Below, piece by piece: positions 33,964 to 42,679 of a DNA stretch of 64,000 nucleotides (its first letter is position 1; every line of letters begins with the position of its first letter). Location: assembly GCF_004153605.1 (NCBI RefSeq), contig NZ_SDSI01000002.1:434001-498000 (forward strand). Direction: 5' to 3'. The DNA is from Qipengyuania_B thermophila (GTDB lineage: Bacteria; Pseudomonadota; Alphaproteobacteria; Sphingomonadales; Sphingomonadaceae). The notes under the pieces are model-generated. The model made no database searches. It saw only the letters and a list, made by a program, of their open reading frames with translations, and was not told where the DNA came from. A program made the position numbers and the translations under genes.

Positions 33964-34263
33964 ATGCACAGCGCAGGATCTCCGCTTCGCGACACCGCCG
34001 GGCAGGGGCGCGCCTTGCCGGGGGTGAGTCTCGTGGAACGCTTTCTCGACCACCCGCGCTCGGTTGGCGAGAACTACTTCCAGCACGCGCGGGTGGCTGT
34101 GTCGTTCGGGGCGCGGATGATCGGCGGCGGGCTTCGCTGTGTGCTGCACGCTCTCCTGCCGCCGGTCTTCCAGAACGCCGCATCGGATTGCGTCCGGAGC
34201 CTGCACGCCGAACTGGAACGGCGCCGCCGCGGTTCAGGCAGCGGCGACGATTACGTCATCTGA
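33964..34263 (+). CDS. DUF6356 family protein
   Basis: This short protein (99 residues from the ATG, or 79 if the in-frame GTG at 34024 is used) contains LVERFLDHPRSVGENYFQHARVA followed by a hydrophobic stretch (FGARMIGGGLRCVLHALLPPVF) and a basic tail. This is the DUF6356 pattern of sphingomonads, with one probable membrane segment. Its function is unknown. The first 20 residues from the ATG have no family support, so the GTG start may be correct. Confidence 0.65.
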   Translation: MHSAGSPLRDTAGQGRALPGVSLVERFLDHPRSVGENYFQHARVAVSFGARMIGGGLRCVLHALLPPVFQNAASDCVRSLHAELERRRRGSGSGDDYVI

Positions 34264-34289
34264 CCGGCAGGTGCCGGCGCGGGGAGCGG

Positions 34290-35210
34290 CTACTCGGTCG
34301 GCAGGAAATCGGGCACGGACAGATAACGCTCGCCCGTGTCGTAGTTGAAGCCGAGCACGCGCACGCCATCGGGCAATTCCGCCAGCTTGGCCTCGATGGC
34401 GGCCAGCGTGGCGCCGCTCGAGATGCCGACAAGCAGGCCTTCTTCGCGCGCCGAGCGCTTCGCCATTGCCTTCGCGGCTTCGGGATCGACCTGGACGACG
34501 CCGCTGAGCGCCGAGGCATGCAGGTTTTCCGGGATGAACCCCGCGCCGATCCCCTGGATCGGGTGCGGCCCCGGTTCTCCGCCGGAGATCACGGGCGACA
34601 GGGTCGGTTCCACCGCGAACACCTGCAGGTGCGGCCAGTGCTTGCGCAACTCCTCGGCGCAGGCGGTGATGTGCCCTCCGGTCCCGACGCCGGTGATGAT
34701 GACGTCGACCGGCGTGTCGGCGAAGTCGGCAAGGATTTCCTGCACCGTGGTTTCCGCGTGAACACGGATGTTGCTCGGATTGTCGAACTGGCTCGGCATG
34801 AAGGCGCCCGGAGTCGTGTCCACCAGCTCGTGCGCCCGCGCGATGGCGCCCTTCATCCCCTTCTCCTTGGGCGTGAGATCGAAGGTCGCGCCATACGCAA
34901 GCATCAGGCGCCGCCGCTCGAGGCTCATGCTTTCGGGCATGACCAGAACAAGCCGGTAACCCTTGACGGCGGCGACCATGGCAAGACCGATGCCGGTGTT
35001 GCCGCTGGTCGGTTCGATGATCGTCCCGCCGGGCTGCAGCCGTCCGTCGCGCTCCGCATCTTCGATCATCCGCAGCGCGATGCGGTCCTTGATCGAGCCG
35101 CCGGGATTCGCCCGCTCGCTCTTGATCCAAACCTCGTGATCCGGAAACAGGCGGGACAGACGGATGTGCGGAGTGGTCCCGATCGTCTCGAGAACGGACG
35201 CGGCTTTCAT
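34290..35210 (-). CDS. cysK: Cysteine synthase (O-acetylserine sulfhydrylase)
   Basis: This PLP enzyme makes cysteine from O-acetylserine and sulfide. The 306-residue protein has the lysine-bearing motif ERANPGGSIKDRIA, the substrate-binding PTSGNTGIGLA, and the phosphate loop GVGTGGHI, with a C-terminal GISSGATLAA. AGGAG lies 8 bases before the ATG. It follows the MFS gene by a four-base overlap, which hints that the transporter handles a sulfur compound or amino acid (inference). Confidence 0.95.
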   Translation of the reverse strand: MKAASVLETIGTTPHIRLSRLFPDHEVWIKSERANPGGSIKDRIALRMIEDAERDGRLQPGGTIIEPTSGNTGIGLAMVAAVKGYRLVLVMPESMSLERRRLMLAYGATFDLTPKEKGMKGAIARAHELVDTTPGAFMPSQFDNPSNIRVHAETTVQEILADFADTPVDVIITGVGTGGHITACAEELRKHWPHLQVFAVEPTLSPVISGGEPGPHPIQGIGAGFIPENLHASALSGVVQVDPEAAKAMAKRSAREEGLLVGISSGATLAAIEAKLAELPDGVRVLGFNYDTGERYLSVPDFLPTE

Positions 35211-36511
35211 GAGATTCGCTCCTGAAGTTTCTGTTCGGGCAGTTCATCCTGCAACGCCGGCGGGGGCGCAAAGGTTCTCGTGGTCCTGAGGACAGGAAAC
35301 AGCCTGCTCCACAGCGCGACCGTCAGCACGGCGCCGCTTCCGCCGGCGATCAGCGCCGCGACCGGCCCGACCAGAAAGGCCAGCGCGCCCGAGAACGCAT
35401 CGCCCAGCTCGTTCGAGGCGCTGACGGTCAGCAGGCTGACGGCCGACACCCTCCCGCGCTTGTCGTCGGGGGTGTGCAGATGGATGAGCGAGGAGCGGAT
35501 GTAGACGGAGAACATGTCGGCGGCTCCGATGATCACCAGCAAGGCAAGGCTCAGCGCCATCGAGCGGGACAGGGCGAACGCCACCGTCGCCGCACCGAAG
35601 ACGGCGACCGCCCACAGCATGCGTGGTCCGACATTGGTTTTCAGCGGACGGTACGAGAACCACGCTGCGGTGATCGCGGCGCCGATCGCGGGTGCCATCG
35701 CGAGCTGCGCCAGACCACGTTCGCCGACCTCGAGTATGTCCCTCGCAAACACCGGCAGAAGCGCATTGGCTCCGGCAAGGAACACCGCCAGCAGGTCGAG
35801 GGTGATCGCGCCGAGCACCATCCGGTTGCGCGCCACGTAGCGCAACCCTTCCAGCACTTGGACAAGAGGGGAGACCTGCTGGCGCCGTTCGGGTCGCGGG
35901 GGTGGAGAGATGAAGCCCATCGTGACCAGCGCCATAGCCAGCAGGAGCGTGGCGACGGCGTAGGGCAGGGCCGGCTGAATGGCATAGAGGTAGCCCCCCA
36001 GGCCGGGCCCGGCGATCATGCCCACCTGCCAGGCGATCGATGAAAGCGCGATCGCGGTCGGCAACAGGGCCGCGGGCACGAGATTGGGCGCCAGCGCTGA
36101 CATGGCCGGGCCGTTGAACGCTCGCACCACGCCCAGCACCACGGCCACCGCAAACAGCCAGCCAAGGGTGATGTCTCCGCTCCAGGTCACCCAGGCGAGC
36201 ACGGCGCCGCTGCCGGTCTGGAGCAGAAGCGTCACCTGAGCGACACGGCGGCGGTCGAAGCGGTCCGCCACCAGACCCGAGAACGGCGTCAGCACAAAGA
36301 GCGGGATGAACTGCAGAAGCCCGATCAATCCGAGCTGGCCGGCCGCCTGAGCGATGCTCATGCCGCCGTCGCGCGCATAGCTGTAGGTCTGCCACCCGAT
36401 GACGAGCATCATCGCGTACTGCGCCAGCGTCATCGCGAAACGGGCGACGAGATACGCGCGAAAGTCGCCGATGCGCAGCGGCGAGGTTGGCGAGGTGGTG
36501 GTGCTCACCAC
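35207..36511 (-). CDS. MFS transporter (MFS_3/enterobactin-exporter-like)
   Basis: This 434-residue protein has about twelve hydrophobic segments, and the loop motif GLVADRFDRRRVAQ between helices 2 and 3. The pattern with FNGPAMSALAPNLVPAALLPTAIAL is typical of the MFS_3 branch related to EntS. Export of a small molecule is likely, but the substrate is unknown. It begins at a GTG and is translationally coupled to cysK downstream. Confidence 0.88.
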   Translation of the reverse strand: MVSTTTSPTSPLRIGDFRAYLVARFAMTLAQYAMMLVIGWQTYSYARDGGMSIAQAAGQLGLIGLLQFIPLFVLTPFSGLVADRFDRRRVAQVTLLLQTGSGAVLAWVTWSGDITLGWLFAVAVVLGVVRAFNGPAMSALAPNLVPAALLPTAIALSSIAWQVGMIAGPGLGGYLYAIQPALPYAVATLLLAMALVTMGFISPPPRPERRQQVSPLVQVLEGLRYVARNRMVLGAITLDLLAVFLAGANALLPVFARDILEVGERGLAQLAMAPAIGAAITAAWFSYRPLKTNVGPRMLWAVAVFGAATVAFALSRSMALSLALLVIIGAADMFSVYIRSSLIHLHTPDDKRGRVSAVSLLTVSASNELGDAFSGALAFLVGPVAALIAGGSGAVLTVALWSRLFPVLRTTRTFAPPPALQDELPEQKLQERIS

Positions 36512-36563
36512 CCGGCCCTTGGCATCGGCTCCGCGCTTTGTGAAGAGCGGTGTCGGGAGCGCC

Positions 36564-36902
36564 TCAGCGCCGGCGGCGCAGCCGGGGATTGGGCTGAAGC
36601 TGGTCGATCATCGCATCGAAGTCGGTCTGCCTGATGATCCGTTCGAACTGGAAGCCGGCGCGGTTGTCGCGGGTCCAGATGACGTGCGCCTCGATCCGGC
36701 CGATCACCGGCAGCCGGATGATGATCCTGTCGCCGCGCGCCAGATCGACGCAGTCGTCGATCATGAAGCCATGGGCCGAGACGTTGACGACGCGCATCTG
36801 AACGTCGCCTCGCACCCTGTGCTCCACCACCACGGGGTAGTTGACGGGATGACGCGCGACCCGCCGCAGTTCCGTCACGCTCAGTTGTGCGCCCGCGCTC
36901 AT
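36564..36902 (-). CDS. PilZ domain protein
   Basis: The protein is about 112 residues and consists of one PilZ domain. The cyclic-di-GMP-binding motifs are visible as RRVARH near 16 and NVSAHG near 43 (RxxxR and D/NxSxxG). It probably acts as a small c-di-GMP adaptor. The start ATG at 36902 was preferred over the frame extending to 36947 because GGAGG precedes it. The arginine-rich C-terminus (NPRLRRRR) may contact nucleic acid or membrane. Confidence 0.85.
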   Translation of the reverse strand: MSAGAQLSVTELRRVARHPVNYPVVVEHRVRGDVQMRVVNVSAHGFMIDDCVDLARGDRIIIRLPVIGRIEAHVIWTRDNRAGFQFERIIRQTDFDAMIDQLQPNPRLRRRR

Positions 36903-36991
36903 TTCGCCGTCGTCCTCCAGCCTTGATGCGCCGCAAGCATAGGGCAAGAGCAGCTAACAAGGCGTAAAGCGCCGGTGCACGGTGCCGGCGT

Positions 36992-38227
36992 TCAGGACTC
37001 GCGTTTCAGCACGGCGTGCTTCTTGCGGCCGAGGCTGAGCCGGGCGCCGGTGCCGGGTTCCAGCCGGACCACGGCGGCAGGATCGGTCAGCGGAGTGTTG
37101 TCGATCCGCACGGCGCCTTCGGCGATCTTGCGCTTGGCTTCCGCCCCCGAGGCGCAGAACCCGAGCTGCGTCAGCACGGCGACGAGGCGCACGCCTTCGG
37201 CGGGCACCGTGATGGACGGGAGCGCATTGCCGCTGCCGCCTTCTGCGAAGGTGGCCTGCGCAGTCGCCGCGGCCCGGGTCGCGGCATCGCGCCCCCGCAC
37301 CAGCGCCGTCACCTCGTTGGCGAGCACGATCTTCGCGTCGTTGACCTCCGCTCCGCCGAGCTGTTCGAGACGCTCGACTTCGACGATCGGCAGGTCGGTG
37401 AACAGGCGCAGGAACCGGCCGACGTCGCGGTCGTCGACATTGCGCCAGTATTGCCAGAAATCGTAGGCCGGCAGCTGATCCTCGTTGAGCCACACCGCAC
37501 CGGCGGCCGTCTTGCCCATCTTGGCGCCGCTCGCGGTGGTCAGGAGCGGAGTCGTGAGGCCGAACACCGGCAGCCCGTCGGTGCGCCGGGTCAGCTCGAC
37601 CCCGTTGACGATGTTGCCCCACTGGTCGCTGCCGCCCATCTGCAAACGCACGCCATGGCGTCTGGCGAGATGGCGGAAGTCATAGGCCTGAAGGATCATG
37701 TAGTTGAACTCGAGGAACGTCAGCGGCTGCTCCCGTTCCAGCCGGAGCCGCACCGAGTCGAAGGTCAGCATCCGGTTCACGGTGAAGTGCGGGCCGACTT
37801 CCCGCAGCATCTCGACATAGCCGAGCCCGTCCAGCCAGTCCTGATTGTCGACGACGAGCGCGCCGGTGGCGCTGTCATCGAAGCGCAGCAGGCGGCGGAA
37901 GGGCGTCAGTATGCCCTTGATGTTGGCTGCGATCTCGGCGTCGGAAAGCATGGCGCGGCTTGCGTCGCGCCCGCTTGGATCGCCGATCCGGGTCGTCCCT
38001 CCGCCCATCAGCACCACCGGCCGGTGGCCTGCCTGCTGCAACCGGCGCAGCAGCATGATCTGGACCAGGCTGCCCACATGCAGGCTCGGTGCGGTGGCAT
38101 CGAAGCCGACGTAGCCGGCGACCGGACCCGATACGAGCAGCTCATCGAGCGCTGTCGCATCGGTGATCTGGTGGATATAGCCACGCTCCTGGAGAACGCG
38201 CAGCAGCGGCGAGGCGTAGTGGGACAT
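36992..38227 (-). CDS. tyrS: Tyrosine-tRNA ligase
   Basis: This class I synthetase has 411 residues. The HIGH-equivalent is GFDATAPSLHVGSL, the tyrosine pocket is in YMILQAYDF and GGSDQWGNIVNG, and the KMSKS-equivalent reads AKMGKTA, the common bacterial TyrRS variant. A C-terminal S4 RNA-binding domain (LGFCASGAEAKRKIAEGAVRID) completes it. The start at 38227 gives the usual MSHYASPLLRVLQERGYIHQ N-terminus; the frame upstream is spurious. It is divergent from the DOMON gene. Confidence 0.97.
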   Translation of the reverse strand: MSHYASPLLRVLQERGYIHQITDATALDELLVSGPVAGYVGFDATAPSLHVGSLVQIMLLRRLQQAGHRPVVLMGGGTTRIGDPSGRDASRAMLSDAEIAANIKGILTPFRRLLRFDDSATGALVVDNQDWLDGLGYVEMLREVGPHFTVNRMLTFDSVRLRLEREQPLTFLEFNYMILQAYDFRHLARRHGVRLQMGGSDQWGNIVNGVELTRRTDGLPVFGLTTPLLTTASGAKMGKTAAGAVWLNEDQLPAYDFWQYWRNVDDRDVGRFLRLFTDLPIVEVERLEQLGGAEVNDAKIVLANEVTALVRGRDAATRAAATAQATFAEGGSGNALPSITVPAEGVRLVAVLTQLGFCASGAEAKRKIAEGAVRIDNTPLTDPAAVVRLEPGTGARLSLGRKKHAVLKRES

Positions 38228-38314
38228 GCCGGCTGCGGTAGCAATGGGAATACGGCGGTGCAAACACGCGCGCTGAGGCCGCACCCGACGCAGGCACACG
38301 CGACAGGCGCGAGC

Positions 38315-38803
38315 ATGTCGGCAGGTTTGGTGACGCTGGAGCACGACTGGCTAGTGCTGCGCTGGCGGGTGACGGACGCGCGCGGTCTGCTGCTTCCCCG
38401 GTTCGCCGGCCGCCGGCGCGCCGACGGCCTTTGGCGGACCACCTGCTTTGAACTTTTCATCCGCACGGCCGGTGATCGCTCTTACCAGGAGTGGAACCTG
38501 TCTCCTTCGCAGGCTTTCGCGGCCTACGCCTTTTCCGGCACGCGGCGGGACCGCCAGGATCTCCCCGTCGCCGCCACGCCCGTCTGCACGTGGCGCGGCG
38601 GCTCGACCCGCACCGCGCTGTTCGACGCGGCCATCCCCCGCGCCGCCTTGCCGGCGCCGCCGTGGGAAGGCCATGTGACAGCGGTGCTTGAAGAGCAGAA
38701 TGGCGTCGTGACCCACTGGGCTGTGGTGCACCCGGCGCCGCATCCCGACTTCCACGATCCGGCTTGCTTCGCTCCCCTGCTTGCGGCACCACGCCCGGCA
38801 TGA
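38315..38803 (+). CDS. DOMON-like domain protein
   Basis: This 162-residue protein has a predicted beta-sandwich. WRTTCFELFIRTAGDRSYQEWNLSPSQAFAAYAF and the later WRGGSTRTALFDAAIPRAALP match the DOMON-like proteins of sphingomonads. DOMON domains bind heme or sugars in other contexts. There is no signal peptide, so it is probably cytoplasmic. Its stop overlaps the start of the DUF1343 gene by four bases, tying it to cell-wall sugar metabolism (inference). Confidence 0.75.
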   Translation: MSAGLVTLEHDWLVLRWRVTDARGLLLPRFAGRRRADGLWRTTCFELFIRTAGDRSYQEWNLSPSQAFAAYAFSGTRRDRQDLPVAATPVCTWRGGSTRTALFDAAIPRAALPAPPWEGHVTAVLEEQNGVVTHWAVVHPAPHPDFHDPACFAPLLAAPRPA

Positions 38804-40008
38804 CATTCGGTCTGGACCGGCTTCTTGCCGATGCCCGCCTGCTCGGCGAGCTGAAAGGGCGGCGCGTCGCGCTGGTGGCCCATCCCGCATCGGTAACCCG
38901 TGATCTCGTCCACAGTCTCGACGCGCTGCGCCGTGCCGGCGTGAACATCGTCAGCGCCTTCGGCCCGCAGCACGGCCTCAAGGGCGACAAGCAGGACAAC
39001 ATGGTCGAGACGGCCGACGAGTTCGACCCGCGGCACGGGATCCCCGTTTTCAGCCTCTACGGCAAGGTCCGGCGGCCGACGGCGGCGATGCTGGATACGG
39101 CGGACATCTTCCTGTTCGATCTTCAGGACCTTGGCTGCCGTATCTACACCTTCGTCACGACGCTGCTGTACCTGCTCGAGGACGCGGCGGCCGCCGCCAA
39201 GGAGGTCTGGGTGCTCGACCGGCCCAATCCGGCGGGGCGGCCGTGCGAAGGACTGCTGCTGAGAGCGGGTCACGAAAGCTTCGTTGGTGCGGCCGCCATG
39301 CCGATGCGCCACGGGCTGACGATGGGCGAGATGGCGCAATGGTTCATCGCCGAGCGCAATCTTGACCTTGCCTTCCGGTGCGTCACCATGGCGGGCTGGG
39401 CTCCTGATCAGGGGCCGGGTTACGGCTGGCCTGCCGACCGGGTGTGGGTGAACCCCAGTCCCAATGCGGCGACGGTGAACATGGCCCGCGCCTATGCCGG
39501 GACCGTCATGCTCGAGGGCACTACGCTTTCCGAGGGAAGGGGGACGACCCGGCCGCTCGAAGTGCTGTTCGGCGCACCCGATCTCGACGCCGCCGCCGTG
39601 CTGCGGGAGATGGAACGGATCGCCCCGCAGTGGATGGCGGGCTGCACCCTGCGCGAATGCTGGTTCGAGCCGACCTTTCACAAGCACGCCCAACAGCTTT
39701 GCCACGGCATCTTCGTGCATGCCGAGGGTCCGGGATACGACCACCGCGCCTTTCGACCGTGGCGCCTTCAGGCGCTGACCTTCAAGGCCATCCGGGCTCT
39801 GCGCGACGATTACCCGCTGTGGCGCGACTTTCCCTATGAGTACGAGCGCGACCGCCTTGCGATCGACGTCATCAACGCAGGGCCGGATCTGCGTGCCTGG
39901 GTGGACGATCGCGCCGCGGTGCCGGGCGACCTCGATGACCTTACGCGCGCCGACGAGCGGGAGTGGACCGAGGCCACATCCGCGCACCTTCTCTACGAGC
40001 GGGATTGA
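38800..40008 (+). CDS. DUF1343 protein, exo-beta-N-acetylmuramidase NamZ-like
   Basis: The 402-residue protein carries the full DUF1343 pattern: RVALVAHPASVTRDLVHS, FGPQHGLKGDKQDNM, FSLYGKVRRPT, DLQDLGCRIYTFVTTLLYLLE, LDRPNPAGRPCEG, ANMARAYAGTVMLEGTTLSEGRGTTRPLE-type central motif and CHGIFVHAEG. NamZ enzymes of this family remove terminal MurNAc from peptidoglycan fragments. No signal peptide is seen, unlike secreted NamZ, so it probably acts on imported muropeptides. Start overlaps the preceding gene (ATGA), and an MFS gene follows 72 bases later. Confidence 0.88.
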   Translation: MTFGLDRLLADARLLGELKGRRVALVAHPASVTRDLVHSLDALRRAGVNIVSAFGPQHGLKGDKQDNMVETADEFDPRHGIPVFSLYGKVRRPTAAMLDTADIFLFDLQDLGCRIYTFVTTLLYLLEDAAAAAKEVWVLDRPNPAGRPCEGLLLRAGHESFVGAAAMPMRHGLTMGEMAQWFIAERNLDLAFRCVTMAGWAPDQGPGYGWPADRVWVNPSPNAATVNMARAYAGTVMLEGTTLSEGRGTTRPLEVLFGAPDLDAAAVLREMERIAPQWMAGCTLRECWFEPTFHKHAQQLCHGIFVHAEGPGYDHRAFRPWRLQALTFKAIRALRDDYPLWRDFPYEYERDRLAIDVINAGPDLRAWVDDRAAVPGDLDDLTRADEREWTEATSAHLLYERD

Positions 40009-40080
40009 CCCTGCGGCCTCGGCCGCTGAACATGGCGGCTGACAGAAATGCCCGCCGGAGCGGCGAAGGGGAGGGGTGCA

Positions 40081-41370
40081 ATGGCCACAAGCGTTGTCGC
40101 GCAGGAACGCTCGTCCGTCCGGTTGACGCTTTGGCTGCTGCTGATCGTCTACATCTTCAACTTTCTCGACCGGCAGATCGTCAACATTCTTGCCGAGCCG
40201 ATCGCCCGTGACCTCCGGCTCAGCGACACGCAGATCGGGCTGATGACGGGTCTCGCCTTTGCGCTGTTCTACACCGCGCTCGGCCTGCCGATCGCGCGCT
40301 ACGCCGACAGGTCCACCACGCACCGGCCGCGTCTGATTGCCGTCGCGCTTGCCACTTGGTCGGCGATGACCGCGCTGTGCGGCCTTGCGCAGAACTTCTG
40401 GCAGCTGCTGCTCGCGCGGGTTGGTGTCGGCGTGGGCGAGGCTGGCTGCACGCCGCCGGCGCATTCGCTGATCAGCGACATCGTGCCGCCGGAAAAGCGC
40501 AGTTCCGCGCTGGCCTTCTACTCCCTGGGCATCCCGATCGGGTCGCTGCTCGGCCTCGTCATCGGCGGCGTTCTTGCCGACCTTGTCGGCTGGAGGCTCG
40601 CCTTCATGGTTGTGGGTCTGCCGGGCGTGCTGCTGGCGGGATTTGTGTGGTTCCTGCTGCGCGAGCCTCGCCGGCAGAGCGCCCTGGTCCAGACGCAGCA
40701 GCCCTCGGCTGACGCGTCCCTGCCGCTGGGTGTGGCTTTGCGCAAAGTGATGGGGTCGCGCGCCTTCGTGCTGCTGCTTGTCGCCGGGTCCGCCGCCGCC
40801 TTCCTCGCCTATGGCAAGATCACCTGGACGACGATCTTCTTCCAGCGCACGCACGGACTGACGCCGGGGCAGGTCGGGCTGTGGTTCGGGTTGCTCAACG
40901 GAGCAGCCGGCGTCCTTGGCACATGGCTGGGCGGGTGGCTTGCCGATCGCTACGGAGCGCGCAACCGCCGGCATGTGCTCACCGCCCCGGCAATCGGCAT
41001 GGCCGTCGCGGTGCCACTGGCGATCTTCGCCTATCAGGCAGCCACCTGGCAGGCGGCGCTTGCCTGGCTGCTCATCCCGACGATCTGCAATTCGCTCTAT
41101 TACGGCCCGACCTATTCCGCGGCGCAGGGCCTGGTACCGTTGAAGGCCCGGGCCATCGCCGCGGCGGCGCTGCTGTTCTTCCAGAACCTCATCGGGCTGG
41201 GTCTGGGGCCGCTGTTCTTCGGCGTCCTGTCCGATCTGCTTCAGCCGCGCTTCGCCGAGGACAGCGTGCGCTACGTGCTCTACGGCGCGGCGCTGCTCGG
41301 TTTCGTTCCGGCCTTCTTCTTCTGGCGCGCGAGCCTGCGGATGGATGCCGAACTCGACCGGCACACGTGA
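40081..41370 (+). CDS. MFS transporter (spinster-like)
   Basis: This 429-residue protein has twelve predicted helices, with YIFNFLDRQIVNILAEPI in helix 1, ARYADRSTTHRPRLIAVALATWS in loop 2-3, and GVGVGEAGCTPPAHSLISD, the signature of spinster-type MFS proteins common in sphingomonads. GAGGGG 4 bases before the ATG sets the start. Its position behind the NamZ-like gene suggests import or export of muropeptide or amino sugar, but members of this group transport many compounds. Confidence 0.9.
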   Translation: MATSVVAQERSSVRLTLWLLLIVYIFNFLDRQIVNILAEPIARDLRLSDTQIGLMTGLAFALFYTALGLPIARYADRSTTHRPRLIAVALATWSAMTALCGLAQNFWQLLLARVGVGVGEAGCTPPAHSLISDIVPPEKRSSALAFYSLGIPIGSLLGLVIGGVLADLVGWRLAFMVVGLPGVLLAGFVWFLLREPRRQSALVQTQQPSADASLPLGVALRKVMGSRAFVLLLVAGSAAAFLAYGKITWTTIFFQRTHGLTPGQVGLWFGLLNGAAGVLGTWLGGWLADRYGARNRRHVLTAPAIGMAVAVPLAIFAYQAATWQAALAWLLIPTICNSLYYGPTYSAAQGLVPLKARAIAAAALLFFQNLIGLGLGPLFFGVLSDLLQPRFAEDSVRYVLYGAALLGFVPAFFFWRASLRMDAELDRHT

Positions 41371-41401
41371 CCACCTCGCGCGCCGCGGCCCGGCGCACGT
41401 G

Positions 41402-42583
41402 TCAGCCCTGCTTGCGGCTGAGCTCGCGCATGGCCTCGTCCAGTCCGTCGAGGGTCAGCGAATACATCCGGTCTCCGAGCAGCTGGCGGACGAGGGTGGT
41501 GGATTGCGAGTAGCTCCACTGCGCCTCGGGCACGGGGTTGAGCCACACGGTTGCGGGATAGGTGTTGACGACCCGCTGGAGCCAGACGGCTCCCGGCTCG
41601 GCGTTCATGTGCTCCACGCTGCCGCCGGGATGGGTGATCTCGTACGGGCTCATCGCCGCGTCGCCCACGAAGACCACCTTGTAGTCGTGCCCGTATTTGT
41701 GGAGCACGTCCCATGTCGCGGTGCGCTCCTGCCACCGCCTCCGGTTGTCCTTCCACACCCCCTCGTAGAGGCAGTTGTGGAAGTAGAAGAACTCGAGGTT
41801 CTTGAACTCCGAAGTCGCCGCGCTGAACAGCTCTTCCACAAGGCGGACGAACGGGTCCATCGAACCGCCCACATCGAGAAACAGGAGCAGCTTGACCGCA
41901 TTGTGCCGTTCGGGGCGCATCCGGATGTCGAGCCAGCCCTGACGGGCGGTGCCGGCAATGGTCGCGTCGAGGTCAAGCTCATCGGCCGCCCCTTCGCGGG
42001 CGAAGCGGCGCAGCCTTCGCAGCGCCATCTTGATGTTCCGGGTTCCCAGCTCGCGCGTGTTGTCAAGGTTGCGGAACTCGCGCCGCTCCCACACCTTGAT
42101 GGCGCGCCGGTGGCGGCTCTCGCCGCCGATACGCACACCTTCGGGGTTGTAGCCGGCATTGCCGAACGGGGAGGTGCCGCCTGTGCCGATCCACTTGTTG
42201 CCCCCCTGATGCCGCTCCTTCTGCTCCTCCAGCCGCTTGCGCAGCGTGTCCATGATCTCGTCCCAGCTGCCCAGCGTGGTGATCTTCTCCATTTCCTCGG
42301 CAGTCAGGTAGCGTTCCGCGACCGCCCTCAGCCAGTCTTCCGGAATGCTGGCCGGTGCGGTGCCAAGGTCGTCCGCGATGCCGCGGAACACCTTGGCGAA
42401 CACCTGGTCGAAGCGGTCGAGCAGCCCTTCGTCCTTGATGAACACCGCCCGGCTGAGATGGTAGAACGCCTCGGGGCTGCGCTCGATCACGCCTGCGTCG
42501 AGGGCTTCCAGCAGCACCAGATGCTCCTTGAGGCTGACCGGGATGCCGGCCGCGCGCAGCTCGTCGATGAGGTTGAAGAACAC
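41402..42583 (-). CDS. CoxE-like VWA domain protein (MoxR partner)
   Basis: The 393-residue protein belongs to the CoxE/DUF3520-like VWA group that works with MoxR AAA+ ATPases. A helical N-terminal half (1-150) precedes a VWA domain beginning at about residue 235. The metal site reads LLLFLDVGGSMD, a DxGxS variant of the DxSxS MIDAS motif. It probably acts in a chaperone or cofactor-insertion step. The MoxR gene at 44127-44978 on the same strand is the likely partner, but a chemotaxis-type gene lies between them. Confidence 0.85.
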   Translation of the reverse strand: MFFNLIDELRAAGIPVSLKEHLVLLEALDAGVIERSPEAFYHLSRAVFIKDEGLLDRFDQVFAKVFRGIADDLGTAPASIPEDWLRAVAERYLTAEEMEKITTLGSWDEIMDTLRKRLEEQKERHQGGNKWIGTGGTSPFGNAGYNPEGVRIGGESRHRRAIKVWERREFRNLDNTRELGTRNIKMALRRLRRFAREGAADELDLDATIAGTARQGWLDIRMRPERHNAVKLLLFLDVGGSMDPFVRLVEELFSAATSEFKNLEFFYFHNCLYEGVWKDNRRRWQERTATWDVLHKYGHDYKVVFVGDAAMSPYEITHPGGSVEHMNAEPGAVWLQRVVNTYPATVWLNPVPEAQWSYSQSTTLVRQLLGDRMYSLTLDGLDEAMRELSRKQG

Positions 42584-42679
42584 CCCGCTCCTCCGCTCCT
42601 CGCCATGCCGCGCCGCGGCAGGCTTTAGCCAATCTTAAGCCTCAGCAGCTAGCGGGAGCAAAAACAAGGGAAGTCCGCA

